DNA of 35,582 nucleotides from Bermanella sp047628755 (lineage in GTDB: Bacteria; Pseudomonadota; Gammaproteobacteria; Pseudomonadales; Oceanobacteraceae): assembly GCA_047628755.1 (NCBI GenBank), contig JBLHVV010000022.1, positions 1-35,582 of the forward strand, in the 5' to 3' direction. How positions within the stretch are numbered: the stretch's first letter is position 1; every line of letters begins with the position of its first letter. The translations under genes were made by a program, and so were the position numbers. The notes beneath the pieces were generated by a model. It saw nothing but the letters and a program-made list of their open reading frames with translations, was not told the DNA's origin and searched no databases. Of this stretch, positions 17,795 through 26,394 are shown piece by piece.

Positions 17795-18390
17795 TATGAA
17801 TTCTCCTCGTCAACACCGATGATAAGGGTGTTCTCATCCAAGTAAGAATGAGGGGGTATTGGCAGGTTTTTAGCGGCTGGAGAGCCATTAAAGACACGAC
17901 CAGATAAATCGAACCGAGACCCGTGACAAGGGCAAAAGAAACCACCCTTCCAGTCTTCCTGAAAAGCCTCAGGCTGAACCTCAGGGAAAAACTTAGGTGC
18001 ACAGCCAAGGTGAGTACAAACACCTTCAATTACAGCGATTTCAGGCTTTCGAGAGCGCTGAATGTTGTCTGCATAGTCTGGCTGCTGAGCTTTATCTAGG
18101 TTATCTGGGTCTTTAAGATCCGGAGCTAGCCCTTCTAAATATCCCAGAGCTTCCTCTGTACGGCTTACTATGAAAATCGGTTTACCGCGCCAAGCTACGG
18201 TAATCATAGCGCCGGGTTCAATTTTACTGATATCTGCTTTTGCAGGTGCACCAGCCGCTTTCGCTTTTTCGTTCGGAGCCCAAGACTTCACGAACGGTAT
18301 AGCAACACCGACCGCACCAATGCCACCACCTACTGCCGTTGTGGCAATAAGGAAGCTGCGTCGGCCATTATTTACGCCATCATTGATCAT
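17794..18390 (-). CDS. petA: Ubiquinol-cytochrome c reductase, Rieske iron-sulfur subunit
   Basis: This is the 2Fe-2S subunit of the bc1 complex. The 198-residue protein begins with a Tat-type signal anchor (NGRRSFLIATTAVGGGIGAV, twin arginine at 10-11) that stays as membrane anchor. The cluster ligands are in CTHLGC (Cys125, His127, disulfide Cys130) and CPCHGS (Cys153, disulfide Cys155, His156). GGGAG lies about ten bases before the ATG. It is first in the petABC operon, whose promoter must lie in the AT-rich gap upstream. Confidence 0.97.
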   Translation of the reverse strand: MINDGVNNGRRSFLIATTAVGGGIGAVGVAIPFVKSWAPNEKAKAAGAPAKADISKIEPGAMITVAWRGKPIFIVSRTEEALGYLEGLAPDLKDPDNLDKAQQPDYADNIQRSRKPEIAVIEGVCTHLGCAPKFFPEVQPEAFQEDWKGGFFCPCHGSRFDLSGRVFNGSPAAKNLPIPPHSYLDENTLIIGVDEENS

Positions 18391-18660
18391 TCAGGCACTC
18401 TCCCATCAACTTTTTTGAGTTCTTTGCAGTTATATTACTGCTAATTTTATGTTACCAACTTATTTAACGTATATATTTAAACGCTATATCAATATTACAA
18501 ATCATGAATAGTCAGTAATGTTTAGCTGTCTTCTTACTAAAGCACATTAGACAGTTAAGGTAAAAATTTCGGTTGAAATAGTACTTAAATGTTACTTTGC
18601 TTACAAGGTGCATATCAATAATCTATCAGTTTATTGACATAATCCTTTGTTTTAAAGCAA
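18391..18660 (-). other. AT-rich gap upstream of petA (promoter region, nothing else seen)
   Basis: About 270 bases between the rpsI terminator and petA contain no convincing reading frame on either strand. A possible petA promoter is TTGGTA followed 18 bases later by TATAAC, roughly 50-75 bases upstream of the petA start on the minus strand. The match is weak and I do not assert it. Confidence 0.4.
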
Positions 18661-18697
18661 AAAAAAAGCGCCCAGATCGAAATCTGGACGCTTTTTT
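18661..18697. terminator. Intrinsic terminator after rplM-rpsI
   Basis: The stem GCG-CCAGAT with loop CGAA and ATCTGG-CGC (one C/A mismatch) is flanked by seven A on the left and six T on the right. On the minus strand it follows the rpsI stop and ends in a T run. It could work in both directions. Confidence 0.9.
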
Positions 18698-18718
18698 GAG
18701 CAACAGCCCGAAAACGAA

Positions 18719-19111
18719 TTAACGTTTTGAGAACTGAGGCTTCTTACGTGCTTTACGCAGACCAACTTTCTTACGTTCAACTTCACGGCTGTCACGAGTA
18801 ACGTAACCAGCAGCACGAAGAGAAGGACGTAGAGTTTCGTCATACTCCATAAGAGCACGAGTAATACCGTGACGAATCGCACCAGCTTGACCTGAAGCAC
18901 CACCACCAGCAACGGTGATGAATAAATCGAACTTCTCAGCATTTTCAGTTAAAACAAGCGGCTGACGAACGACCATGCGTGAAGTTTCACGACCAAAGTA
19001 TTCTTCAAGAGTACGCTTGTTTACAACGATTTTGCCAGTTCCAGGACGTAAAAATACACGTGCCTTAGAAGATTTACGACGGCCAGTGCCATAGTTTTGA
19101 TTTGCTGCCAT
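18719..19111 (-). CDS. rpsI: 30S ribosomal protein S9
   Basis: S9 is a protein of the small-subunit head whose C-terminal tail touches P-site tRNA. The 130-residue sequence is typical: NYGTGRRKSSKARVFLRPG near the start, the GGGASGQAGAIRHGITRAL segment, and the basic tail ending in KKPQFSKR with the conserved terminal Lys-Arg. It follows rplM by nine bases and ends just before a strong terminator. Confidence 0.99.
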   Translation of the reverse strand: MAANQNYGTGRRKSSKARVFLRPGTGKIVVNKRTLEEYFGRETSRMVVRQPLVLTENAEKFDLFITVAGGGASGQAGAIRHGITRALMEYDETLRPSLRAAGYVTRDSREVERKKVGLRKARKKPQFSKR

Positions 19112-19120
19112 GATAGCCTC

Positions 19121-19549
19121 TTAAACCTTTAGTTCTTGTGGTTGTTGTGCAGTATGTGGATGCGCTGTACCAGCATACACTTTCAACTTAGTGAACATTG
19201 CACGACCTAGAGGGTTCTTAGGAAGCATGCCTTTCACAGCTAGCTCAATTACACGACCAGGCTTACGCGTTTGAAGGTCAGTGAAGTTGATCTCACGTAT
19301 GCCACCAGGGTAACCGGTGTGACGGTAGTAAGTTTTGTTCTGAGCTTTCGCACCAGTAACAGTTACCTTATCAGCATTAATAACAACGATATAATCGCCA
19401 GTATCAACGTGAGGGGTATATTCAGGCTTATGCTTGCCACGTAGACGTGATGCAACAAGAGTTGCTAGGCGACCTAGGGTCTCACCTTCAGCGTCGATGA
19501 CGAACCATTCGCGTTTTACAGTTTCGGGTTTTGCAGTATATGTTTTCAT
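19121..19549 (-). CDS. rplM: 50S ribosomal protein L13
   Basis: L13 is an early-assembly protein of the large subunit. The 142-residue sequence has the hallmark REWFVIDAEGETLGRLAT, the GKHKPEYTPHVDTGDYIVV stretch and KGMLPKNPLGRAMFTKLKVY. It is first in the rplM-rpsI operon. In E. coli this operon is autoregulated by L13 through the leader; about 100 bases of leader are present here but I could not assign a regulatory structure. Confidence 0.99.
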   Translation of the reverse strand: MKTYTAKPETVKREWFVIDAEGETLGRLATLVASRLRGKHKPEYTPHVDTGDYIVVINADKVTVTGAKAQNKTYYRHTGYPGGIREINFTDLQTRKPGRVIELAVKGMLPKNPLGRAMFTKLKVYAGTAHPHTAQQPQELKV

Positions 19550-19656
19550 AATATTTTCTATAATTCCGCCTAATCAACATGTTACCTACAACGACCGGGT
19601 TATCCAGAAGGAGCAACACAGTGTTAGGGCTTCGTTCGGGGAAACGATGGCGGCGA

Positions 19657-19662
19657 ATTATA
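19657..19662 (-). promoter_or_regulatory. Likely -10 box of the rplM promoter
   Basis: A perfect TATAAT on the minus strand, preceded by TG, lies about 110 bases before the rplM ATG. The -35 region at 17-18 bases distance (ATGAAA/GATGAA) is poor. The G+C-rich tract just downstream (GCCGCC) resembles the discriminator of stringently controlled ribosomal promoters. Confidence 0.5.
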
Positions 19663-19754
19663 CAGAACATATTTTAGGATTTCATCTTTTTTTTGAATGT
19701 AATTGCAAGAAAAGGAAAAATCCATGGACAATAGTCAGAATCGCACTAAAAAGA

Positions 19755-20066
19755 CTAGTAGCGCTCGCCTTCTTTAAAGTTCATTAAACCCCAGGTCAAT
19801 GATAATAAAGCCATCACTAAGTTTAATAATATAGCCACCACCATACGACTTTGCTGAGCTGGAGTCTCGTTATAGCCCAACAAACCACCGAGGTAAAAAG
19901 CGATAACCGAACCTAAAAAGGCAACCAACAGCATGCAAATAAGGAAATACCCCTTGCCATCGTCTAGCGTAATTTGAAATTGGTCTATTTGCTTATTAAA
20001 GTAGCGAAACGCCAGTACACAAAGACCCACTGTAAACACCAATGTAATCAAAAAATATAAAATCAT
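19755..20066 (-). CDS. Small membrane protein of unknown function
   Basis: I do not recognise this family. The 103-residue product (start ATG 20064-20066) has three hydrophobic segments: about 1-20 (MILYFLITLVFTVGLCVLAF), 40-60 and 76-93. A short charged loop (KQIDQFQITLDDGKG) lies between the first two. The reading frame could also begin at a GTG three codons earlier, but that GTG lies within the likely ribosome-binding site AGGTGGGAG, so the ATG is preferred. It stands alone between the rplM leader and prfC, all on the minus strand. An inner-membrane location is likely. Confidence 0.7.
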   Translation of the reverse strand: MILYFLITLVFTVGLCVLAFRYFNKQIDQFQITLDDGKGYFLICMLLVAFLGSVIAFYLGGLLGYNETPAQQSRMVVAILLNLVMALLSLTWGLMNFKEGERY

Positions 20067-20102
20067 AACTCCCACCTATTAATATTCGTTCACCGTAAGA
20101 GT

Positions 20103-20131
20103 AATACAGAATTTCAAAGCCTCAAGGTCAA
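20103..20131 (-). promoter_or_regulatory. Possible promoter of the small membrane protein gene
   Basis: On the minus strand TTGACC (20126-20131) and TGTATT (20103-20108) are 17 bases apart and lie about 40 bases before the chosen start. The -10 match is only moderate. The rest of the gap up to prfC shows no recognised element. Confidence 0.4.
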
Positions 20132-20309
20132 AAGGCAATTAATGTGATGAGTTGTAAGTAAATCCTGTTTTTAAAGAGCTCATGGAAGTAAGTGGATATA
20201 ATGATATGGATTGCTGATCAATTTGAGGGCGCTTTCATATCACCCACCTTGTATTTCCGATGCATTACGCACTTTGTGCTAATACACCAGATCACCGGGC
20301 TCGTTAAGG

Positions 20310-21890
20310 TTAGTGTTCCCGAGTAGCTCGGAACCTCACCTCAGGGTAACGCTCCTGTGAAAGCTGCAAGTTCACACGAGTGGGCGCTATATAAGTCAGA
20401 TTACCACCGCCATCTAGCGCTAAGTTATCATGGGCTTTCTTTTCAAACTCAGCCATTTTGATTTTGTCGTCACAATCGACCCATCGTGCCGTGGCAACGC
20501 TGATAGGTTCATAAATAGCTTCTACTTTATATTCGTCCTTTAGACGCTGAGCAACCACGTCAAACTGAAGAATACCCACTGCACCCACTATAAGATCGTT
20601 ATTTCTCTTAGGTCTGAATACCTGCACCGCACCTTCTTCAGACAATTGAATAATGCCTTTTAGTAGCTGCTTCTGTTTAAGCGGATCTTTTAGGCGAATT
20701 CGCTTAAACAGCTCAGGGGCAAAGTGAGGAATACCAGTAAATTTGAGGTCTTCACCCATAGTAAAGGTATCGCCTATTTGAATCGAGCCATGGTTATGCA
20801 AGCCAATAATATCGCCAGCATAAGCCTCTTCAGCCGCTGTGCGATCGCCCGCCATAAAGGTAAGGGCATCGCCTATGCGAACATCTTTCCCTATGCGCAC
20901 ATGTTTGGCTTTCATGCCTCTTTCATACTTACCAGATACCACTCGTAAAAACGCAACACGATCTCGATGCTGTGGATCCATATTGGCTTGAATCTTAAAT
21001 ACAAAACCCGTAAATTCTTCTTCAGTTGGCTCTACGTCTCTGACTTCCGTTTTGCGGTTTTTAGGCGTGGGCGCCCAAGCCGTTAAGCCGTCCAGCATGT
21101 GGTCTACGCCAAAGTTACCTAACGCAGTACCAAAATACACTGGGGTTAACTCCCCTTCTAAAAACATTTCTAAATCAAATTCGTTAGATGCACCACGAAC
21201 CAGTTCGATCTCATCGCGGAAATCGTCTGCATAGGGACCCATCTCTTTATCAAACTCGGCGTTGTGTATGCCCTTAATCACTCGGCGCTCTTGAATAGTG
21301 TGACCTTGGCCGGTGGCGTATAAAAACACTTCGTCGGTATATAAGTTGTATACGCCTTTAAACTCCTTGCCCATGCCTATTGGCCAAGTAATAGGTGCGC
21401 ACATAATGTCTAGAACGTTTTCTACTTCGTCCATCACATCAATTGGATCACGGGTATCACGATCTAGCTTGTTCATAAAAGTAATAATTGGAGTATCACG
21501 TAAGCGAGTGACCTCCATCAATTTAACTGTACGCTCCTCTACGCCTTTGGCCGCATCAATTACCATTAAGCAAGAATCCACTGCGGTAAGTGTTCGATAG
21601 GTATCTTCAGAGAAATCTTCGTGTCCAGGTGTATCTAACAGATTTACCAAACAATCGTTGTACGGAAACTGCATCACAGACGTAGTAATAGAGATACCAC
21701 GGTCTTTTTCCATCTGCATCCAGTCAGACTTAGCAAACTGCTTTGAACCACGACCTTTTACTGTACCGGCTTTTTGAAGTTTGTTGCCGAACAACAAAAC
21801 TTTCTCGGTGATGGTGGTTTTACCCGCATCGGGATGCGAGATAATGGCGAAGGTGCGGCGTTTGCCCACTTCGCTTACTTGATTACTCAT
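20310..21890 (-). CDS. prfC: Peptide chain release factor 3 (RF3)
   Basis: RF3 is the GTPase that recycles RF1/RF2 from the ribosome after termination. The 526-residue protein is full length. The translational-GTPase G domain shows G1 SHPDAGKTT (18-26), the switch I/G2 region RGISITTSVM, G3 DTPGH (86-90) and G4 NKLD (140-143). The GRGSKQFAKSDWM stretch near 47-59 is characteristic of RF3 rather than EF-G. Domains II and III follow to the ERYPEVRFRATREH end. A perfect TATAAT on the minus strand lies about 40 bases before the start. Confidence 0.97.
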   Translation of the reverse strand: MSNQVSEVGKRRTFAIISHPDAGKTTITEKVLLFGNKLQKAGTVKGRGSKQFAKSDWMQMEKDRGISITTSVMQFPYNDCLVNLLDTPGHEDFSEDTYRTLTAVDSCLMVIDAAKGVEERTVKLMEVTRLRDTPIITFMNKLDRDTRDPIDVMDEVENVLDIMCAPITWPIGMGKEFKGVYNLYTDEVFLYATGQGHTIQERRVIKGIHNAEFDKEMGPYADDFRDEIELVRGASNEFDLEMFLEGELTPVYFGTALGNFGVDHMLDGLTAWAPTPKNRKTEVRDVEPTEEEFTGFVFKIQANMDPQHRDRVAFLRVVSGKYERGMKAKHVRIGKDVRIGDALTFMAGDRTAAEEAYAGDIIGLHNHGSIQIGDTFTMGEDLKFTGIPHFAPELFKRIRLKDPLKQKQLLKGIIQLSEEGAVQVFRPKRNNDLIVGAVGILQFDVVAQRLKDEYKVEAIYEPISVATARWVDCDDKIKMAEFEKKAHDNLALDGGGNLTYIAPTRVNLQLSQERYPEVRFRATREH

Positions 21891-21926
21891 AAGCTAAATT
21901 CAATAGATGATGCTGGAATTAGCCGC

Positions 21927-21932
21927 ATTATA
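21927..21932 (-). promoter_or_regulatory. Likely -10 box of the prfC promoter
   Basis: TATAAT on the minus strand, 36 bases before the prfC ATG. The -35 at 17 bases distance (TCGTAA) is weak, so the promoter may depend on an activator or be modest in strength. Confidence 0.5.
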
Positions 21933-22028
21933 GCCATTTGAGCCATGATTTACGAGGACATAAATCAGCAGTAGATATGATGTAGGAGTCTGACAAGGGA
22001 CAGGCGCCCCTCTATTTGTAAAGCAAAT

Positions 22029-22052
22029 AAAAAGACACCGGAGCGCCTTTTT
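22029..22052 (-). terminator. Intrinsic terminator after the di-heme cytochrome gene
   Basis: On the minus strand AAAAAGGCGC, loop TCCG, GTGTCTTTTT forms a ten-pair stem with two G-T pairs, ending in a T run. It follows the cytochrome stop by about 20 bases. Confidence 0.82.
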
Positions 22053-22071
22053 ATCTATTCGGTCTGAACAG

Positions 22072-23940
22072 TTACAACGTCTTCATAAACTCAAGCAATG
22101 CATCTTTGTCATAGCTAGGTAAATTAGTCCCGTAAACATGGCCTTTTTTATTGTTACCACGAATGCTTGTATCAAATAAGAAATCACCGGCATTTACGTA
22201 ACCAACATCATCGGTATCAAAATCTGTACTGCCCACCCAAAAGCTAGTGGCTCGATCTTGTGGCTTGGCCAATAGATCTTTTAACGTTCGAACCGATCCG
22301 TTATGTAAAAATGGCCCAGTAAAAGCTATACCGTCTAAAGGCTTGGCTCGATAAGACGTTGGGGTTAATGGCTGTTGATCAATATTGCCCGCTGCGTAAT
22401 CGATTACTAAAGCATCGACCGCATCACCTAACGATAAGTTAGGATAAGCCTGAGCGGCTTTAATTTTAAAGCCAACAGTGTCTTGATGGTTGGCCACTAT
22501 GACTCGGGTGTTAATGCCCAGCAGCACCAACGCATTAAAGTCGTCGGGGAAGCCATCTTTAAACTTAATGCCGGTTTCAGGATCAACGGAATCGGGGCGC
22601 TGATTCGCAAGGACTGAGCCGATGATTCCACTTCTTTCTTTACGCAGGCCATAGTCAGTAGCAAAGGCTTCGTCAGTACCCACATCAATGTGATGAACCC
22701 GTGTCACTTTAGTAAATTGACGACCAATTGAATTTGGTGCCGTTAGTTCTGCTTGAGAAATCCCATCTGTGGTATTCATGTGGCAAGCTGCACAGTTTTC
22801 TGCATAGACAGTTTCACCATGGCTTACCAAAGAATCATTTAACTCAGGAAATGAAGACGGCCAAATTGGCGGTGATACTTTATTTAGAGCTTGCTCTAGA
22901 TTATAAAGATTATCAATTTTAGGCGTGGCATCAAACAAAGTATTCAAACCTAGCTGCATCCCTAATAGCTCTAATGTATCTGGAATATTTTTATCATCGT
23001 CAATATTAGAATAACCAAACACACCTAATACCTCACCTGCATTACGAGTAATAGGGTCTGTTCCTAAACAATTAGTTTGCACGCACTCTAAACTTGAAGC
23101 GTTCCAAATATATGGATAACTCACTGGAGCTGACAATACCGAAGCTTTAGAGATATCACGGTCAGCGTGATCAATATGCACTTGATTCAAGATTGCCCCA
23201 ATAGCATCTAATCGCCCAGGACCGTTTTCAACTGAAACCCGATTACGTTTTTCATAGTTAGAGACATATTCAAGGGCCGTATCTAAATACCTCCTGGCAT
23301 TAAATGCACTAACAGGCCATGCAGAGGCATCTCTATTTCTCATCACATACTTAAAAAAACGACTCTTAAATCTTGAGAACTTTCTTCTATTATTTCTATT
23401 TGCCTCTAACGCAGACGATAGTCTTCTTAAGAACTCAATCATATCGGCATTCGCTTGACCCGCCTCTATATAGAAAGTATTTGCACCATGGGTAACTTTA
23501 CCCGTATGGCATGCAGCACAGGTTAGTCCAAGATAATTTCGCTTATTAAGATTATTTTTGTCTTTAACAAACCCTAAAGGTAGACCATTTTGAGTTAAAT
23601 TTTGCTCTACACGCTCACCAGGAGAGCCATCATAAGATTCGTAAGCGGTTACGTAAGCGGCTTCCTCTGGGTATAAAAAACCATACTTAGACAAAGACTC
23701 TCGAGACGAAAATAACTGAGTAGAATTCTCTTCCTCTATATTTAAAAATACCTCCCATTTTAAAAGATGTGAACCTTGGGGAGTTTTATACCATGCTGTT
23801 CGACAGGTATTTCCTCCATTTTCATAACAGCTCTCATCCCAACCGTTCATCCAATGAATTTTATCAGCTGCAAATACTGGCAACACCAGTAGTGCAAAAC
23901 ATGACCAAAACATATATTTTATTATATTATTTATTTTCAT
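22072..23940 (-). CDS. Di-heme c-type cytochrome, RoxA/MauG/cytochrome c peroxidase-like
   Basis: This is an exported protein with two covalently bound hemes. From ATG 23938-23940 it has 622 residues: a signal peptide to about residue 25 (ending VFA), heme motif CAACH at 141-145 and a second CAACH at 383-387. The frame is open 16 codons further upstream, but the signal peptide and AAGAGG support the later start. The segments GPGRLDAIGAI (about 240-250) and SYPYIWN (274-280) are, to my recollection, shared with long di-heme proteins annotated as peroxidase-like and related to rubber oxygenase RoxA. It is divergent from an AraC-type regulator and close to a ceramidase locus. The substrate is unknown; peroxidase, dioxygenase or electron-transfer activity are all possible. 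Confidence 0.82.
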   Translation of the reverse strand: MKINNIIKYMFWSCFALLVLPVFAADKIHWMNGWDESCYENGGNTCRTAWYKTPQGSHLLKWEVFLNIEEENSTQLFSSRESLSKYGFLYPEEAAYVTAYESYDGSPGERVEQNLTQNGLPLGFVKDKNNLNKRNYLGLTCAACHTGKVTHGANTFYIEAGQANADMIEFLRRLSSALEANRNNRRKFSRFKSRFFKYVMRNRDASAWPVSAFNARRYLDTALEYVSNYEKRNRVSVENGPGRLDAIGAILNQVHIDHADRDISKASVLSAPVSYPYIWNASSLECVQTNCLGTDPITRNAGEVLGVFGYSNIDDDKNIPDTLELLGMQLGLNTLFDATPKIDNLYNLEQALNKVSPPIWPSSFPELNDSLVSHGETVYAENCAACHMNTTDGISQAELTAPNSIGRQFTKVTRVHHIDVGTDEAFATDYGLRKERSGIIGSVLANQRPDSVDPETGIKFKDGFPDDFNALVLLGINTRVIVANHQDTVGFKIKAAQAYPNLSLGDAVDALVIDYAAGNIDQQPLTPTSYRAKPLDGIAFTGPFLHNGSVRTLKDLLAKPQDRATSFWVGSTDFDTDDVGYVNAGDFLFDTSIRGNNKKGHVYGTNLPSYDKDALLEFMKTL

Positions 23941-23999
23941 ATGCCTCTTATCTATTCCTATATTTAATACTGTTAAATTAATACCCACTCAATGATAAA

Positions 24000-24028
24000 A
24001 TTATTTTAAATTGAAACGAATGTATCAA
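24000..24028 (-). promoter_or_regulatory. Candidate promoter of the di-heme cytochrome gene
   Basis: On the minus strand TTGATA (24023-24028) and AATAAT (24000-24005) are 17 bases apart. Transcription would begin near 23993, about 53 bases before the cytochrome ATG. The region is very AT-rich, so chance matches are easy. Confidence 0.45.
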
Positions 24029-24094
24029 TTACAATCATATAAACTTGAAGTAGATGTCCTCTATTAATTTGAATACTAGATAATAATAAAATAA

Positions 24095-24130
24095 AAAACA
24101 GGTTGTTTTTCATCTAAAAGAGGTTATTTT
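24095..24130 (+). promoter_or_regulatory. Two direct repeats 21 bp apart, candidate AraC-family binding site
   Basis: AAAACAGGTTGTTTT (24095-24109) and AAAAGAGGTTATTTT (24116-24130) agree at 13 of 15 positions and are exactly 21 bases apart in period, two helical turns. Tandem half-sites with this spacing are classic for AraC-family proteins (E. coli araI1-araI2). They lie 34 bases before the AraC-type gene, in the divergent gap shared with the cytochrome gene, and just after a possible promoter for the regulator (TTGAAT 24069-24074, TAAAAA 24092-24097). Confidence 0.6.
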
Positions 24131-24164
24131 ATCCCTCAAATAAAAATTAAACTTGGATCGTGAA

Positions 24165-25157
24165 ATGAAACTTTCCGTCAGCTACGCCAATCATTTATTA
24201 ATGCTCATAAAAAAAAGAGGTGACTGCAGCCTTACTGATTTAAATATCCATGAAAAAATTCTCGAAAATGAATCCAACCTACTCAGCTTTAGTCAGGTCG
24301 CGCCCCTTATCGAAGCTTTACAAGCGTTATACCCTGAGAAATGTGTTGGCTTGTATACTGGACACAGCCAGACTTTAAGTAGCTGGGGAAGAGCAGGGTT
24401 TGCAATTTTAACGTGTAAGACACTTTATGATGCAATCTCTCTTGGTATGAAATATCACAGATCAACCGCTATGCTTGTACATTTAAACTTTAGATTTATA
24501 CATGAGGATCACTCCGAAATAATAATAGAAAAGCGAGAAGAGTACGGTGAACTATTCCCGTTTTGCTTTGAATCCACGATGGCAAGCCTATTAAGTATTT
24601 ATACACAAATAACTGGCAGACATATTAAATTAATTAAAATTGATCTTAATTACAATCTAAACTGTGAAAAGATTTATGAATATAAAAAATATTTTAAATG
24701 CCCAATCAACTTAAATTGCAAAGAAGTAAAAATAGAGTTTGAATTGCCTGAAAATATAGATATGCCAATGTTTGATGCGGCCAATTCAAAAATGTTTTTG
24801 CAACAGGTAATAGAGAGAAATGAAGAAATAAAATCAGACAGTCTTGTATCAAACATTTACAGCCGTATATCTCAAGGAGACGGTAGATTTTACTCACAAT
24901 CTGAAATTGCTACGGAACTTAACATTTCAACTAGCTCACTTTCAAAAAAACTTAATAAAGTGGGTATAAACTATCGTGAAATATTAGAATCAACAAAACA
25001 TAAGATTGCAGTAAAGCATTTAAAATCGTCCACCAATATGAAGATGTACGAAATTGCTATATTAAGTGGCTACTCCGATATATCTAACTTTAGGAAAGCT
25101 TTTTTGCGCTGGGAAGGCATTCCCCCTTCAGACTTTAGAAAAGCACATCATATTTAA
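24165..25157 (+). CDS. AraC-family transcriptional regulator (first of two)
   Basis: The 330-residue protein has an N-terminal ligand-sensing domain of the PF12625-like (arabinose-binding-like) type found in OruR- and SphR-type regulators (about 15-205), and a C-terminal AraC DNA-binding domain with two helix-turn-helix units. The first unit is around SQSEIATELNISTSSLSKKL, the second around MYEIAILSGYSDISNFRKAF. The start is the ATG at 24165; a TTG four codons earlier is possible. It is divergent from the di-heme cytochrome gene, its likely target, and converges on the DUF819 gene 43 bases away. The ligand is unknown. Confidence 0.88.
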   Translation: MKLSVSYANHLLMLIKKRGDCSLTDLNIHEKILENESNLLSFSQVAPLIEALQALYPEKCVGLYTGHSQTLSSWGRAGFAILTCKTLYDAISLGMKYHRSTAMLVHLNFRFIHEDHSEIIIEKREEYGELFPFCFESTMASLLSIYTQITGRHIKLIKIDLNYNLNCEKIYEYKKYFKCPINLNCKEVKIEFELPENIDMPMFDAANSKMFLQQVIERNEEIKSDSLVSNIYSRISQGDGRFYSQSEIATELNISTSSLSKKLNKVGINYREILESTKHKIAVKHLKSSTNMKMYEIAILSGYSDISNFRKAFLRWEGIPPSDFRKAHHI

Positions 25158-25200
25158 ATTATTTTGGCTTGTCCTTTAGGTTATGTCCGCAATATATTAG

Positions 25201-26379
25201 CTATGCCCCTAATAGCCACCGAGTAATGTTAGCTACAAATATTCCTAAGTAATTACCCACAGCATAACCAATAATAGCCACTGCAAAGCCAGGAAGTAAA
25301 ATTTCACGATTTTTTAATGCTCCTGCAATAACAGGAATAAACGGCACTGACATAATAGCGGCCGAAGACGTAATTAAAAATGTATCAGTGTCTATATCAA
25401 ATATTTTACACAGAGCAGCTTGCAGTAACAGCGAGCCAACTAAAATAAAGCTAATATAGCTGACTAACCCAATATCTATATTAGTAAAAATATTAGTATC
25501 TATCATAGTCCCAGTGGTAAAGCAGAATACTAAAATAAAATACATGCCTAACTGAAAGCTATTAGCCAACTTACGAATGGCTCGAATATGCGATGCGATT
25601 AAACCTAGTGTAGTAATCAAAATTATAGTCATAACTGAAGAAAACGATTCAGGCATAATACCCGCTATGCCTACTGATAAGACAACCACCACACCAGAGC
25701 ATAAAAGTGAAAATAACGTTTGTGTCATTAAGCTTGGATGGATCAAGCGCTTGTAAGCATTAGCACTTTCATCGGCTAGGTGTTCCATGCCACCATAATC
25801 AACTTCGACATCAATATTTTTACTTTGATAAGGTCTTAATACAAAACCGAATATTTTTTGTGCTACGGTCATTACAAATATTAAGTACATGGCAGAAAAA
25901 ATAAGGTCGTAAGTGACCATGGTTAAAAATATTGAATCGTCACCGTCGATTGCTGCTTTAATAGCTCCCATGTTTGGTCCGCCGCCAGTATAAGCCCCTA
26001 CCGACATACCCGCTACCTGCCACACTTTATGCACCTGATCAGAAAAAATTAATGCACCAACTACACTAATAATCATTACCGACAATAGCGCCAGACCCAT
26101 GCCTTTTAATGTATCGCCTGCCATGTTTAACGCCCCCTTAACGTTAATTGAAAACAATAAAAGAGGTAATGCAATCGCAATGCTAATTTCTGAAATGTTT
26201 TTTTGAATAGATGTTACCGTCTCGACTGGAAAAAATGTCGAAATATCTAATGTCATAGCAAATAATATACCCACTAAAAACGCTAGCACTACTACTCCAA
26301 CTTTATCTAAAATAGATATACGTTGCGCAATAAAAATTAATAGGATTGGAACTATTAAATAAAAAAGTACTAATGACAT
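25201..26379 (-). CDS. DUF819 family membrane protein (putative transporter)
   Basis: The 392-residue protein is almost wholly hydrophobic, with about eleven membrane segments. The motif YTGGGPNMGAIKAAI (130-144) is the recognisable DUF819 signature, and an acidic linker (about 186-205, VEVDYGGMEHLADESANA) splits the protein in two. DUF819 members (B. subtilis YjcL type) are thought to be transporters, but the substrate is not established. It follows the PLP enzyme gene by 15 bases in one operon, so it may carry that enzyme's substrate or product, for example an amino acid or amino alcohol. That link is inference. Confidence 0.85.
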   Translation of the reverse strand: MSLVLFYLIVPILLIFIAQRISILDKVGVVVLAFLVGILFAMTLDISTFFPVETVTSIQKNISEISIAIALPLLLFSINVKGALNMAGDTLKGMGLALLSVMIISVVGALIFSDQVHKVWQVAGMSVGAYTGGGPNMGAIKAAIDGDDSIFLTMVTYDLIFSAMYLIFVMTVAQKIFGFVLRPYQSKNIDVEVDYGGMEHLADESANAYKRLIHPSLMTQTLFSLLCSGVVVVLSVGIAGIMPESFSSVMTIILITTLGLIASHIRAIRKLANSFQLGMYFILVFCFTTGTMIDTNIFTNIDIGLVSYISFILVGSLLLQAALCKIFDIDTDTFLITSSAAIMSVPFIPVIAGALKNREILLPGFAVAIIGYAVGNYLGIFVANITRWLLGA

Positions 26380-26394
26380 AAATAAATCCTATTA

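Noticed and set aside
20221..20306. Short plus-strand frame reading MHYALCANTPDHRAR
   Set aside because: Looks vaguely like spurious peptides seen in intergenic repeats, but no second copy exists in the window and it has no ribosome-binding site, so no repeat or gene is claimed.
20310..20335. Imperfect CGAG/CTCG hairpin at the end of prfC as terminator
   Set aside because: It lies inside the coding end, has a bulge and no T run.
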